Of a stretch of DNA of 64,000 nt, positions 1-11,541 are shown in pieces; position 1 is the stretch's first letter, and each line of letters begins with the position of its first letter. The stretch spans positions 1 through 64,000 of the forward strand of contig JAJJXM010000075.1 in NCBI GenBank assembly GCA_024516155.1, in the 5' to 3' direction. Source of the stretch: Pyronema omphalodes. Taxonomy: Eukaryota > Ascomycota > Pezizomycetes > Pezizales > Pyronemataceae. The notes below the pieces were generated by a model that was given only the letters and a program-made list of their open reading frames with translations, was not told the origin of the DNA and made no database searches. Both the position numbers and the translations under genes were made by a program.

Positions 1-1
1 A

Positions 2-934
2 CGACAGCAGCTAAATGTTTTGCGCCATCATCAGAATAGTGTCAAGCAGATTCGGTATAATATCGACAACCCATCCCTCCTAGCAAGCTCTGCTAGAGAC
101 GGCTTCCTAAATATATGGGATCTCCGTGTCTTTGGTCGCAAAGAATGCGAGGGGAGGGATATTGTCACTGCCCTACAACCCGTGTGTTCAGTCCCCGGAG
201 CTCACCAAAGCGGAAGGAAAAGCAACTCAGTAACCTCCATAGCCTGGCTCACAGAACATACAATAGCCTCAGCCGGAGAATCCGACGCCGTCATAAAACT
301 CTGGGATCTAAGAAGTACTTACATCCGTCGAAAAAAACCAATTCCAGTGGAACAAAGTGCATTACCAGTACATCATTCACTTCCCGGACATCGGAATTTC
401 GGAATTAATTCCTTGACCACAAGCCCGGATAGACAGCGGGTGTATGCAGTTTGTAAAGATAGTAATGTTTACGCCTACTCTACCCGACATCTTCAACAGG
501 GTCCAAGACATGCATACTCCCACCCCAGGTTGCACGCGGAGACTTTTTATGTCAAATCAGACATATCAAGGGATGGACGTTTCTTAGCCACAGGTAGCAG
601 TGATGGAGTGGCGGTAGTTTTTCCGACAGATGAAAAGCTGCTTGAAAAGGGGAATCAGGAGAGGTTTCTATGGAAGGGAGAGGAAATTGAGTTGGCGAGA
701 CATATGAGGGTTGGAAAGGGTGTGGCGTTGATGAGAGGTCATGAGAAGGAAGTTACGGATTTGAGTTGGACTATGGGCGGAGAATTGGTAACGTTGGGGG
801 ATGATCATAGGGCTAGATGTTGGAGAATGGGTGGTGACACGGCTGAGGGGTTGAGAGAGGGCGGAGAAGATGGAGGACGGCGGTGGGGATGGGGGTGGGC
901 GGATATGATGGGTAGGGGATTGAAAGATTTATGA
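2..934 (+). CDS. Cdt2/DTL-like WD40 substrate receptor, C-terminal part (5' truncated by window edge)
   Basis: The frame is open from base 2 and runs to TGA at 932-934, so the N-terminus lies outside the window; there is no ATG at the first conserved residues. About 310 residues form a WD40 propeller. Two repeats end in IWDLR and LWDLR, which fit the DWD box that binds DDB1. The order of blocks (HxNSVKQIRY, SSARDGFLNIWDLR, then a SVTSIAW...TIASAGESDAVIKLWDLR block, then a GINSLTTSPD block) matches Cdt2/DTL. Cdt2 is the receptor of the CRL4 ubiquitin ligase that destroys replication-licensing and S-phase regulators on PCNA-loaded chromatin. The last about 40 residues are G/R-rich and low complexity. 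The domain order is seen; the Cdt2 assignment rests on family resemblance. Another nuclear WD40 protein is possible. Confidence 0.7.
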   Translation, partial: RQQLNVLRHHQNSVKQIRYNIDNPSLLASSARDGFLNIWDLRVFGRKECEGRDIVTALQPVCSVPGAHQSGRKSNSVTSIAWLTEHTIASAGESDAVIKLWDLRSTYIRRKKPIPVEQSALPVHHSLPGHRNFGINSLTTSPDRQRVYAVCKDSNVYAYSTRHLQQGPRHAYSHPRLHAETFYVKSDISRDGRFLATGSSDGVAVVFPTDEKLLEKGNQERFLWKGEEIELARHMRVGKGVALMRGHEKEVTDLSWTMGGELVTLGDDHRARCWRMGGDTAEGLREGGEDGGRRWGWGWADMMGRGLKDL

Positions 935-2355
935 TGGAGGTTAAAGATTAGGTAGGGTGTCACAGTAAGAGATATCTGGATTCGATATCACATCACGATG
1001 TTTATAGCGGGTGTTTATGGGGGTTGCTTTACGGTGTTTATGATAAGTTCTTTTATGGCGTTTGGAGTTGTATCGATAATCTTTTAGATATCGGGTGGTT
1101 AAGGGATTCGAGTCATTGTATGTAGATGAATTAAACATTACCACTCTTTAACCGGCGGTTTCGCTGGATCTGGAACTCGTCATTATGAGGCTAGGTATAC
1201 GGCCGACCGGAGGTTTTTTTGTCACGAATGGAGAAAAGTGAAGCGAGAACGATGATGGAATTGATGGAATAGATGGAAGGGGCGATCTGTGTAAGCACAA
1301 GCCAATCATAGGCGGTAATCCAGAAACCAAAGCAAGAACAGAAAACAAGCTATGACCGGATGTGGAAAGCGATCAGCAAAGAAAGAGAATCAGGACGAGC
1401 ATGAACCGTAACGAGTCAGCATCTGCACGAGCATCGACATGCGCATGAGCATCTATTGGGTCAGAAATGGTTTCGTGACAGTTTTGGATCGAGGATCCAT
1501 TCAAAGCCTGGGATATCAAAATAAGACTCTGTCAGTAAACCAATTATGGAGAATATACCAACAGCCACGAGATTACGCCCATTGTGGACTTGGGATAGAC
1601 GCTCGAGTTCTGAATATTGGACATGGATGAGATTACGTCGACTGAACCATCTGATATGAGGCCTTGAATTCCAAAATATGGCTATGATGACACTTCTCCG
1701 ACCGAAGGTTAAGAATTTAAAAACTGGCGTGGCAAGAATAAGTTCCTGAATATCTCAAAATAGCGGCTCGGATGTTCGGCGTCTCGAAGGCGAAGAATAA
1801 CCCCCCATTATACCGACCGAGCGAATTCGCATGAAGCCCATTCGTAACTGGCATCAACTCAAGTTTTATGGTGCTGCGCATGACGTCGCCATTAGCCGGA
1901 CACAACCCCAGAGCAACACACAAAACAGCATCCGGGCTGCGGCGATCAGGTTTGTCGAGCCGGGAGTCGCAATCGGTCCGGTCAGAAAGCCATCTTGAAA
2001 TTTTATCTGAGGTAGAATTATTCCCTGCGACTTTTGAGTGCGATTCGTAAATGGTGCAGATCATTCCCAGTTGCTACTTATCAAAGTGCTGGTTGTTGTC
2101 GTCACCCGATAAAATCCTGGTTCTGGAAATGCTTGGTTTACCCTGCGCATTCCTGGTAACGGAATGACGTATAACGGCAAGTTAATACATTTGCTGCGAA
2201 ATATAATGCCCACAAAGGTTCCGTTAAAAATGTTATACTTCAACACATACAAATTACAAACACCAAATATCGAAACAACTGCGAAATATTAACGAGTATT
2301 TTATTACAAATTTTACGAATCAAATTTTAACGACATAAAGACATAACGACACATC
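935..2355. other. Intergenic, no gene seen
   Basis: This 1.4-kb gap holds the 3' flank of the WD40 gene and the promoter of the LEA-like gene. Only short open frames without conserved content occur on either strand. The last 120 bases before 2356 are AT-rich with ACGACATAAAG-like runs, as expected for a fungal promoter and 5' UTR. Confidence 0.5.
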
Positions 2356-5167
2356 ATGGAGAAAGTTACAAACGCCGCCGCCAACGTTGCAGAGTCGGTC
2401 AAGAACGCATTATGGGGAGAAGGCACTACCAGAGACGAGACTGTTGCCGGTACCGATAGCGCACAGAGAGTAGGCACCGGATCCCGATTCGCTGGTGATG
2501 TCTCCTCCGACTATGCGCACGATGGAACTTCTGGAAAGTTTAACCACAACACCTCAGCCAGCCCTATGAGATTAACTGGTGGATCCAACTCATTGGATAC
2601 CACTGGTGGATTTTCTGGACTTCCTGGTGTTCACGACTCCACCAAGCCGGGTTTGTCTGGAGGCCGTGATGATATCTCTGCTCCTGGATATACCCCCACT
2701 ACTACTTCAACAACACATCCTACTGACAACTCCTCTATTCTTCCTGGCCCTTTCAACAATGTTCCTGCCAACACTACCACCACCAACAATCCCTTTAGAG
2801 GAGAGCGTACTGAGATTTTTACTACCAATACTGCCTCAACGACAAACCCCTTGGATGACCAGACTCGTGGCGGATTGAAGAATACCACCACTGCTGGAAC
2901 TATTGGAACCACAGACATTCTTCACGACCACCACGATGGCGGCTTGATGCCCACCACTCACAAGCTTCCTTCTACTGCCGCTGGAGCTCACAAAACAGAC
3001 CCCGTCAACAAGGTTGACCATACCACTGACTTGCCCCGTGCCGGAGGATACAACCATGACCATGGAGTCACCGGAGCTTCATCAAAAACCACAGCTGGAC
3101 CTCACAACTCTGACTTGTTGAACAAGCTAGACCCCAGAGTTGATTCTGATCTTGACAACAACAAGAGAGCTGCCAGTAACACCGCTATCTTCGGAGGTCA
3201 TACTGGAAAGACTACCGCTGGGCCTCACGACTCGGATTTGTTGAACAAGCTTGACCCTCGTGTGGACTCTGACCGTGATGGAAGCTCTGGTATGACTGGA
3301 TCCACCACCACTGGAACCACTGGAGGAATGTTTGGAGGACACAGCACTACTACCAATAAGACGACGTCTGGGCCCCACAACTCGGATTTGTTAAACAAGC
3401 TTGATCCTCGTGTGGACTCGGATCGGGATGGCCGCTCTGGAATCAACACCAATACCTCCGGAGACCGCCACCACCACCACCACGACAGTGCCATCATCTC
3501 TGCCCCTCTTAGAGACTCTGAGCACAACCACAAGTACCATGACACCACGACTTATCCTGTTGGATCCACCGCTCACACTCACCACACCCGTGATACTACC
3601 ACATTGAACGCCGGTCACACCGGCACCTTCGGCAGTGGTACCGATCTCAACTCTACTACCCGCAGCACCACCACTGCTGGACTGGCCGGAGCATCTTCAA
3701 CCACCACTAATGGACCTCATCAGAGCAACTTGGCAAACAAGTTGGATCCCCGTGTTGATTCCGACCATGACCACCGCGGAACCACCACTGCCGCTCTTGG
3801 AGGAGGACATACCACCGGCCTTGCCAACGCTCCTAGCACCGGTTTGTCTCATCCTGATACCACTGATCGTCACATTTCCAATTCTCACACCGGGCCTTTA
3901 GGCACTTCTACATCTGGCATGAGCACCTCCAACACCGGTATCGGCTCGTCCAGTCGCAACACCGGTTCTCACTCACCCTCCGATGATCCAATCATCAATG
4001 AGCTCCACTCCGTTAACGCCCCTCCCGGTCCTACCTATACCGAAGTTTCTGTCGCCAACGCACCCGCTCCTTCCGGCTCCGGCTTCCAATCCCCCAGCAA
4101 CGTTGACCAACCTGATGCCTCCCCTGGACTTACAAAGGGACTAACTGGTAACTCCGGTAATGATACCTCTGCGCGCAAGAGCGCTGTTCCCGGTGGTAAC
4201 ACCTTCAACAACTCTCTACACAATGATGGTCCCTCGACTTTAACCGGTGGAGTTCACGGAGGTCCTGGAGCGCAGGCTGTTCCCAGTGTAGGTGCCAGTT
4301 TACACGGGGAGGATATGGCTCATAAACACCATGGTCAGGGATCCAATGCTCCATTGAAGGATCCTCTCCATGAGAGCAGAGGAAGTGGAAGCGGCATTGG
4401 AAGAGGAACCAGAACTGGGGACGTTCAACACAGTGACGGGGTTGACATGAGAGACTCCCATCTTGGAGGAAGTGATGGTATCGACATGAGGGATACCAGC
4501 AGACATACTGGTATTGGTGGAAGCAACCTAGGAGGAGCAAACGATAACCGTCATGGTGGTATTAACATCCGTGATAACAACCACCACAATGGTTTGGGAA
4601 TGGGACATAATGATACCGGTATCGAGGGTGACCGTATGGGACACCGCAAGTCGATTCCCCTTGTTGAAGGACACCCGGAGAGTGATGGTCCTAGAACTCA
4701 CCCCTCGGGAGAAAAGCTACCTAGTGCTCCTGGAACTGGAGAGGGAAGAGGTCATAAGATTGTTCATGCGACTGGAGTTGCTGCTGATGGTGGAGATTTT
4801 GATGCGTCCTTGCCTGGTGCTGGACGAGAGGCTGAGTACGTTCTACTATTTTCCTAACACAAAACAAGAATCCTGGTTCAGGTTGCTAATAAATTCCTTA
4901 GTCGCATTATGGATGAGCAGGGAGTTCATCACGGAGCCGATATCAAGCCCGGAGCCGGTGGTGACACCACTCCCGGAAAGCCTTCTATTGGTTTAGACAC
5001 TCCCAAGTCAGCCCGGGAGGAGCAAAGCCACGGTGGATTGGGACAGAAGTTGAAGAGTAAGTAATCCTTCGCTTGATGATGGTGGTGGTGATTGTGGTAG
5101 CCTTAAATACAGCTGCTAACGAAACAAAACAGATATTATCCACCCCAAGCATGGTTCGCACCACTAA
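2356..5167 (+). CDS. Large hydrophilic repeat protein, LEA/hydrophilin-like (889 aa, 3 exons)
   Basis: Exons are 2356-4835, 4902-5056 and 5133-5167, and all phases agree. Both introns have GTACGT or GTAAGT donors and GCTAAT or GCTAAC branch sites. The N-terminus (MEKVTNAAANVAESVKNAL) looks like a short amphipathic helix. The rest is disordered and very rich in G, T, H, D, N and S. A unit GPHNSDLLNKLDPRVDSD recurs four times (around residues 248-265, 289-306, 338-355 and 454-471), each with a TTxGPH lead-in, and degenerate relatives lie before them. The protein ends LGQKLKNIIHPKHGSHH. There is no signal peptide or transmembrane segment. The KLDPRVDSD unit is familiar from abundant fungal stress or conidiation proteins of unknown mechanism. 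A desiccation or membrane-shielding role is inference. The repeat number may be polymorphic. Confidence 0.75.
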
Positions 5168-5558
5168 ACAGGGAATAATTTTTTTATGAGTAATGAATTA
5201 TGAAAGATACCGTTGGTTTTTTTTTTTTCGGGGTTTATGTTTGATATTACAATATGTAGTATATAGCTAGCTTATCCGTTGTTTTTCTTGGGTTGGGGTT
5301 TGAATATATCTCGTTCATCACATTATTGAAAGTTTGAAATTTTGACATGATGATTTTAATCTTTGGAAAAAAACTTGAAAGTTACAATTTGAGTTAAAAG
5401 GAAATATAGTACAAGATTCAGTAGCATATTCCGTTGGTCAATCAATTTACAAATTAAATTTTCTTGACCAGAAACTAAGTGGTGGTATACACAACCTGTA
5501 TGATGAATTTACATAAAATTTTTTTATAAATGCTAAAATCTCTAATTGAGCATATAAA
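5168..5558. other. Intergenic: 3' flank of LEA-like gene and tRNA upstream region
   Basis: AT-rich sequence with a T-run near 5218-5230. No open frame of note is seen. Confidence 0.4.
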
Positions 5559-5639
5559 GGCGTTGTGTCCGAGTGGTTAAGGAGAGAGATTAGAAATCTC
5601 TTACGTTCGCGTGCGCAGGTTCGAGTCCTGTCGACGTCG
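5559..5639 (+). tRNA. tRNA-Ser (anticodon AGA)
   Basis: An 81-nt sequence folds as a class II tRNA. The acceptor stem is GGCGTTG with CGACGTC and discriminator G. A D-arm carries GAGTGGTTAAGG. The anticodon stem AGAGA/TCTCT closes the loop TTAGAAA, giving anticodon AGA at 5592-5594. A long variable arm is present, and the T-loop has GGTTCGAGTCC. There is no intron. A T5 run at 5646-5650 can serve as the Pol III terminator. Two acceptor pairs are G-U wobbles. Confidence 0.93.
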
Positions 5640-6367
5640 CTATTCTTTTTCGTTATCCTATGACTCTGTTAGCTTTTCTCAAACCTCATGGTTGACATCT
5701 CACCATCAACTTAGATGGGCGATACAATAATGTCCCATCTAATTAGATAGTGAAATGCCGGGGCGGCGGGTCGGCGGGGCGGGGCTTTTACTATTCATCT
5801 ATGGATTATCCTGTTAGTACTATGTACTATGTACCGCCTATAAAATCCTGTATGTAATTTCTAAATCAGAAATAAAGAAACAAGAAAGGCTTCTAGAGAA
5901 TACTTATACATAGGCACAAGAAAGAAATTCAGAAAGCAAGCCTGTTTCGCGGGGGGAAAACATCGATTGATACATAGCTGTATTTTTCTAACCTGAAACA
6001 GTTCATTGCGCTTACGGGAAGTTTGTCAACTTAATTGATAAACAGAAATACGTAGCTGAATTATTTTCCCCTTAGAGCTCACATAAATATTCACCCATCC
6101 ATCCCATCTCTTTAAAGTTTAAACCCATTTCCTAAGCCCATCGATAACCACATCACGTGCCAAGAAACCTACTCCTGACCACACGAGCAACATCCATACC
6201 CCTGCACCTCACCAACAAGACCTTCAACATCAGCCTCAAAGCTCTCCCCGCGTCCTGCACCTGTACCTGAGTAACCAGCAGCCACCACGAACCCACCCCC
6301 CGAAAACTTACCCACCCACGCACCACGACTCAGCAATAGAACAGAAGGAAAGACGAGATAGAATATC
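5640..6367. other. Intergenic, HSBP1 upstream region
   Basis: Contains the tRNA terminator, a GC-rich patch near 5759-5787 (GGCGGGTCGGCGGGGCGGGGC) in otherwise AT-rich DNA, and a C/A-rich leader just before 6368. No gene is seen. Confidence 0.4.
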
Positions 6368-7032
6368 ATGGCGACTCCATCGACTGCTCAGCCTGCTACG
6401 AATTCGCAACCGCCTATGAATGGGAATGGGAATGGGGATAGTGCGGTTCGTTGATTCCCTTTTTTTTTGATGATGGGGAGTTGAAGGGGCGGGGGGATGG
6501 GGGATGGGGGAATTAAGGGAGGTTGAGAAGCGGAAGGGAGGAGGGAGGAGGGAATAGGAGCGTGGGAGCTGAGGCTTCGTGAAGGAGTAGACGATGCGTG
6601 GCTTGGTGGTATCGGGTGATGTTTATGGAGCTTTTTTGAAGAGTGGATTGTACTTTTGAAGCTGCGGCGAGATGGCTGTTCTCTTGTCTTCTGCCTCCTG
6701 TCTTCTGTCTTCTGCCTCCTGTCTTCTGTCTTCTGCCTCCTGTCTCTTGTCTCCTGCTTCCTGTCTCCTGTCTCCTCTCTCTCCTCGCCTCCTCATCCTC
6801 ACTATCCCCCCCCCCCCCCCCCCCCACCCCCTTCCCCTACCTCCAGATCCGAATCCAAACCCGCTAACATACCCCCCAGCAAGATGCCGCCGAACTCACA
6901 GCAATGGTAGACGACCTCCTGGAGAAGCTACAAACAAAATTCAGCACAGTCAGCAGCGAGATCTACAGTAAAATCGAAGCCATGTCCAAGCGATTAGACG
7001 AGATGGAAAAAGGTATTAAGGAGGGGAAATAG
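6368..7032 (+). CDS. HSBP1-like heat-shock-factor-binding protein (76 aa, 2 exons)
   Basis: Exons are 6368-6445 and 6880-7032; the 434-nt intron has donor GTTCGT, branch GCTAAC and acceptor CCCCCAG. The second exon encodes a continuous heptad-repeat helix beginning QDAAELTAMVDDLLEKLQ and continuing through a SSEIYSKIEAMSKRLDEME block. This is the signature of HSBP1, a small trimeric coiled coil that binds the HSF1 trimerisation region and is also linked to WASH complex assembly. The length equals that of the animal protein. The first exon adds a low-complexity N/G/P leader. The intron is unusually long for this locus and is filled by a pyrimidine minisatellite. Because the coding part is so short the gene is easily missed. 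Confidence 0.9.
6676..6828 (+). repeat. Pyrimidine minisatellite plus poly(C) inside HSBP1 intron
   Basis: About three copies of a 21-bp unit made of CCTCCTG and TCTTCTG blocks are followed by CTCCTGTCTC variants, CT repeats and a C run (about 6807-6825). The tract is pure pyrimidine-rich on the coding strand and lies upstream of the branch site. Confidence 0.85.
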
Positions 7033-7687
7033 TGTTTCCCCAAAGATTACGATTACGATTCCTATCTTCAATCCAAGGCCTCTGTACATTCTCGGAATTC
7101 ATTCGATGGCCGGGATTCTCGGCGTTCGCAGGATGGGGATATGGTTGGAGGTTGGGATAGGTCGAAGGAAAGGAATGAGGAGCATTTGGAGAAAAAGAGA
7201 TCGCCGAGGAAGGATGGGAAGAGGAAGCTGAGAAGGAGAATGACGGGTCAGTCGTTGCCAGGGGATGTATGAGGCAGGATGTGGATTTTTTTTTATTGAG
7301 GGATACCCCGGAGTTTGAAGGCGTTTTTTGGTAGATAGCTTTTATGGGAGCTATCAATTTGTTATTGCGCAATAGAAAGGATTTAAGTTTTTACACTATC
7401 GATAAACTGATGATTGCGTGAACGGAGGGTGGGAGGATGAGACAAAGTTTAAAATACGGTTACGAATGATTTCACTGGGAACTTTATATATGTTGAAGTA
7501 CTAGCTTCAAATAACTATTCATAATACAAAAATTTTAACTGCGAAGCCTTGGTTCCCAACTCCAACTTAGATCAAAAGAACTTTTGTTCATAGTCAAGTA
7601 ATAAACACAGGTAGCAACCCTTGCTCCCGGAACGCCACGACGAAAACCAAGATCTAAATCAACACAGAACAATTTTTCAAAAAGGGC
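7033..7687. other. Convergent 3' flanks of HSBP1 and PDI genes
   Basis: No conserved frame is seen. This is presumably two 3' UTRs meeting between convergent genes. Confidence 0.4.
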
Positions 7688-9187
7688 TTACAACTCATCC
7701 TTAATGTTGTGTTCTAGGGCCTTGAAGAACTGTCTAAGAATGTTGACCTTGGACCAGAGCTCATCGCTCTTCTTCTGGGCAATCTTTCCTCCATTGAGCA
7801 TCTTCTCGAGACGCGCAATCTCCTTCTCGACGTATCCCTCCTTCTCGGCGATCTTCTTCAAGGCCTTGAGGTAGTAGGAAGCGTAAATCTCCTTCGCCTC
7901 CTCGGCCAACTTCTCGACCGCCTCGGTGACAGTCTTGAGACTCTCAGCATCGCCCTTGACGAGCTTAGCAACTTCCTCATCGAAAGCGGCAATGCGACCA
8001 GCAGTCTCAGTCAAGCCACCACCAACGGCACGGTGGGTTCCAGCCTTTTCATTGAGGAAGGCGAATAGGTCCGTGGCGGTACGGCCGGAGTCATATTCAA
8101 TAGGCTCGGTGGAGCCAACAGGGAAGAACTTCAAGGTAGGGAAGCCAGTGATACCGTATTTCTCGGCAGTGGCCTTTCCGGTGGGGGCGTTGGCGTCAAT
8201 CTTAGCAATTATGACGCTGTCCTCAACTGCGAACTCTGTAGCGACAGTTTCGTAGATGGGCGCGAGGGACTTGCAGTGTCCACACCAGGGCTACAACAAG
8301 ACGTTAGATTATTGTTAGGATAAGGAGGAATAAAGATTGCAACAGTTGAATGAGGAATTGAGATTTATGATGAGAAAATGGGACTTACAGCGTAGAACTC
8401 TACCAAGACGTTCTTCTCGCCATTGACAATGGTGTCGAAGTTGGAGTCGGTCAAGACAATGACATCACTGTGGACGGGTTTCGCACCCTTGGGCTTGACA
8501 CCAGAGTGCTTAGCAATAAACTCGGTGAAAGACTCCAAGTTACGTCCACCGTCGTAGGCAATTGGGCTATCGCTCTTGCCGTCAAAGTACTTGAGGGTAG
8601 GGAACCCAGAAATTCCGTAACGTTTGGTGAGTGCGGAGTGGTCTAGAAATTGTTAGTAAGCCAAGGCAGAGTGGGTAGCACGAATGAAGACGAGAGATTC
8701 AAGAGAAATGAACTCGTAGCAGGAGGTTTCTGGGTGGAGGGGAGGGAGCAAGCAAGGTAGCGGGGTAGCGGGGTGAAAGAGGCCAGGTGGAGGGGCAGGT
8801 GTTCAGCGTGCCCGGCGGCGTTCACTCACCATCTCCGTTCACCTTGGCAATGGTTATCTTGTCCTTCTTGTCCGCGAAGGCATCGGCAAGCTCTTCCCAG
8901 GTAGGAGCAAGCTTCTTGCAGTCTGCCACAAATGATCAGTCACCGAGCCACGAGATAGCTATTGTAGACAGGAAACTCACGCCCGCACCAAGGCTACAGC
9001 AATTGTCAGCTAATGAAGCTCTTTAGAAACCGGAGGAAAGACTTACAGCGTAGAACTCCACAAGAGAGGGTTTTCCACTCTTGATAACAATATCGTCGAA
9101 ATTCTTGGGAGTGAGATCCACCACGTTGCTGGCAATGACGACAGCAACGAAGGTGAGTCCGCTAACGAAGGTAGAGAGGACCTTCAT
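7688..9187 (-). CDS. Protein disulfide isomerase, ERp38/TigA type (367 aa, 5 exons)
   Basis: Exons in coding order are 9187-9047, 8993-8981, 8922-8830, 8642-8389 and 8290-7688. Phases are consistent and donors are GTAAGT or GTGAGT. Residues 1 to about 19 are a signal peptide. Two thioredoxin domains follow, with active sites PWCGHC at about 48-53 and 168-173. The C-terminal helical ERp29c-type domain ends in KDEL, the ER-retention tetrapeptide. This is the fungal TigA/ERp38 family, which forms and isomerises disulfides of secretory proteins in the ER lumen. Exon 2 is only 13 nt and carries the first catalytic Cys. The last two introns also fall at or near the second active site. The gene is divergent from Tom22. 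Confidence 0.95.
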
Positions 9188-9767
9188 TTTGGTGGCAAAG
9201 AGTGGTGTATTCTGTTACAGGTTCCGGATGTGCAGAATCTATGTCTTGTGATGCGGCAATTGGTACCGGGTCTTAAAGTTGTTCGTGTTCCTCAACTTCC
9301 TGAGGCTCGACTTTCTTTAGTTAGACTGTGACACGTATAGACTCGTTTGCGTCTGGTGAAGCTCGATTTTGAGCTTTGGGATGAATCAAGCTGGGTTTCT
9401 TTTTGTAAATCGGACAACCGAATTCAAACGATCGTGGTGCTAAAATCGGTTGAAAGGGTTGTAAAGGTCTTCTGCTGCTGCTGTTGAGCAACTGGTGGAT
9501 GACGAAGTGTAAAGAGGATAAGGACAGAGCTATGTATTCTACTCTACCTTGCCCAGCCACACTTGCGGCTCTGCATGAGGCTCAACTGCTGCTCCGTCCC
9601 CAGTCAGCCGGATCTTGCGCCACACTTTCCCTCGCTAGCGTGAAATTGGCTGCGTTGCCGCCGCTAGCCTCTACCGAAGGAAACTGGTCCTCAATTTTTC
9701 ATTCCAACTGCAACAAATACGAACCAACGTCATCTACAGACAACCCCACACCAGTCAATAATACACA
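9188..9767. promoter_or_regulatory. Divergent promoter region of PDI (-) and Tom22 (+)
   Basis: A 580-bp gap between two divergent starts. It contains no supported coding sequence and must hold both promoters. I see no ER-stress element that I would claim with confidence. Confidence 0.5.
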
Positions 9768-10274
9768 ATGGTCAAGCTTCAGGAAGTCGAGGACGAGCAC
9801 TTTGTTCAGGAGCAGCCCGGCCCCAAGGAGGACGACGCTGACTACGTTGACACCGACTCCGAGATCTCTTCCGAGGACGACTCTGACGACGATGACGATG
9901 AGACCCTCGAGGAGACCGTTTACGAGAGACTTGTCGCCTTGAAGGATATGATTCCTCCCAAGCACCGCGCAAAGATTTCCGGTGCTTTCAACACTACCTA
10001 CAACATGGTTGCTTCTACCCTGCGGTTCGGCGGAAACGCTATGTGGATCTTGTCAACGAGCGCAATTATGCTTGGTGTTCCCTACGCTTTGGCTGTTGGA
10101 GAGGAGCAGCAAATGGTTGAGATGGAGAAGGAGATGAAGGTTTGTGGAGACCGCCATGTTTCTGGAGGTTCAGTTGCTAACTTGGAACTACAGGCTCAGC
10201 AGCTTGCCAGCACCGGACTTTCCAGCGGTGCCGTCGCCGGTGCCCTCGAGCAGCCCGGTCAACAGAAGATCTAA
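9768..10274 (+). CDS. tom22: Tom22 mitochondrial import receptor (150 aa, 2 exons)
   Basis: Exons are 9768-10139 and 10194-10274. The N-terminal cytosolic half is very acidic (about residues 19-50, mostly D, E and S). Next come a conserved VYERLVALKDMIPPKHR block, a FNTTYNMVASTLRFGGNAMW segment and a single hydrophobic stretch (about 93-112), then a short intermembrane-space tail. This is the architecture of Tom22, the central receptor and organiser of the TOM complex. The 54-nt intron has GTTTGT, GCTAAC and CTACAG signals. It is a multiple of three without a stop, so an unspliced message would still encode 168 residues. Confidence 0.92.
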   Translation: MVKLQEVEDEHFVQEQPGPKEDDADYVDTDSEISSEDDSDDDDDETLEETVYERLVALKDMIPPKHRAKISGAFNTTYNMVASTLRFGGNAMWILSTSAIMLGVPYALAVGEEQQMVEMEKEMKVCGDRHVSGGSVANLELQAQQLASTGLSSGAVAGALEQPGQQKI

Positions 10275-10604
10275 GTCTGACTTCGCAATACATTTGATTT
10301 CGTGCATACCACTTCCGTTTTATTGCCCTCGGTATCTCTTCTTTTTCTTCTGCAACTGTATATTTCTTTTTTGGGGCTATAGGGTGATGGTTTTTTTCTG
10401 GCGCAGCTGTACGATGGATGATACACAAAATGGAACATGTTTAGCTGTTGGGTCTGTTACTCTCTTCTCCCGGGTTGGAAAAGCTCGACTTTGTATGATC
10501 ACGCGTGTGGGTAATGGATATAAAAGTAACTGATTTGACCAATCATAAGACCCATTAATTGCTTTTGTACAAAATGAAAACCACAAAAACCCCCATTTTT
10601 AAGA
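10275..10604. other. Convergent 3' flanks of Tom22 and Ebp2 genes
   Basis: Short AT-rich gap with no gene seen. Confidence 0.4.
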
Positions 10605-11508
10605 TTACCTCCTAGCTCCAGCTCTCTTGCTCTTTCCCGGCCTAGGTGCAGCCCTCTTCTTTCCCTTAGGTCCGGGAGCCCCGAAGGCTGCCTTGTTTCT
10701 CTTAGCAGAGAAGTCTCCAAGATCGCCACTGGACTTTGCGTCGTTGCTCTTGGAGTACTTCTTTTTTCCACCAAATCCGTACTTGGAATCACGCTTCTGT
10801 CTCTTCGCTCTCGACTTGTCGTCTGATGTCCGGTCACCCTTCTTGCGTCCACGCCTCTCGTCCTTGGTCTGTTCGTCCAAAGCAACGTCGAACATGTCGT
10901 CCTCCTTCTCTCCTTCAGCGTCGGCACCAGCGCGCTCTACAATCAATAGTTAGCGTCAAGATCAGGTAATAAGAATTCCATGGAGCTTACTTCTCTTCAA
11001 AAGCTGGATCTTCTCCATCGACTGCTTCTTCTCCTTCTCACGCTCCTGCAACTTCGCGACCTGGACCTGCTTTCCGAACTTCTTCAAGTCACGGAGCTTG
11101 CGAGCCTCCTGAGACCGCTTTTTCCTCTCAGCTTCCTCCAAGAGCTTGTCCTTAATCTTGCCCATGTGCTCGTCATCCTTCATCATCTCCGCAAAGTAGT
11201 CTACTGGTCTCTCGAAGGGAATCTTCTCCTGCTTCAATAATACACGACCAAGCTTAGCAGCCTCGAGAGCCTGTTTGTAGAAAGCAAGCTCGCGGTTGAG
11301 GTCGTCGTCAATGTCCTTGATCTCGACAGGCTCGGTGGTGGTAAGAGACTGGTGCTCAGAGAACTGGAGCTTGGCGATAGGAATAGCGATACGGTTGCGG
11401 AGGGTGGTAAGAGCGGCGTGGTTGTCAATGGTAAGCTTCTGGTAGGGAATAACGTCCTCTGTCGCAAGGTCGTTGTCGGACTCGATGTCTGAGAGAGCAA
11501 CGTCGTCC

Positions 11509-11541
<33 letters not shown>

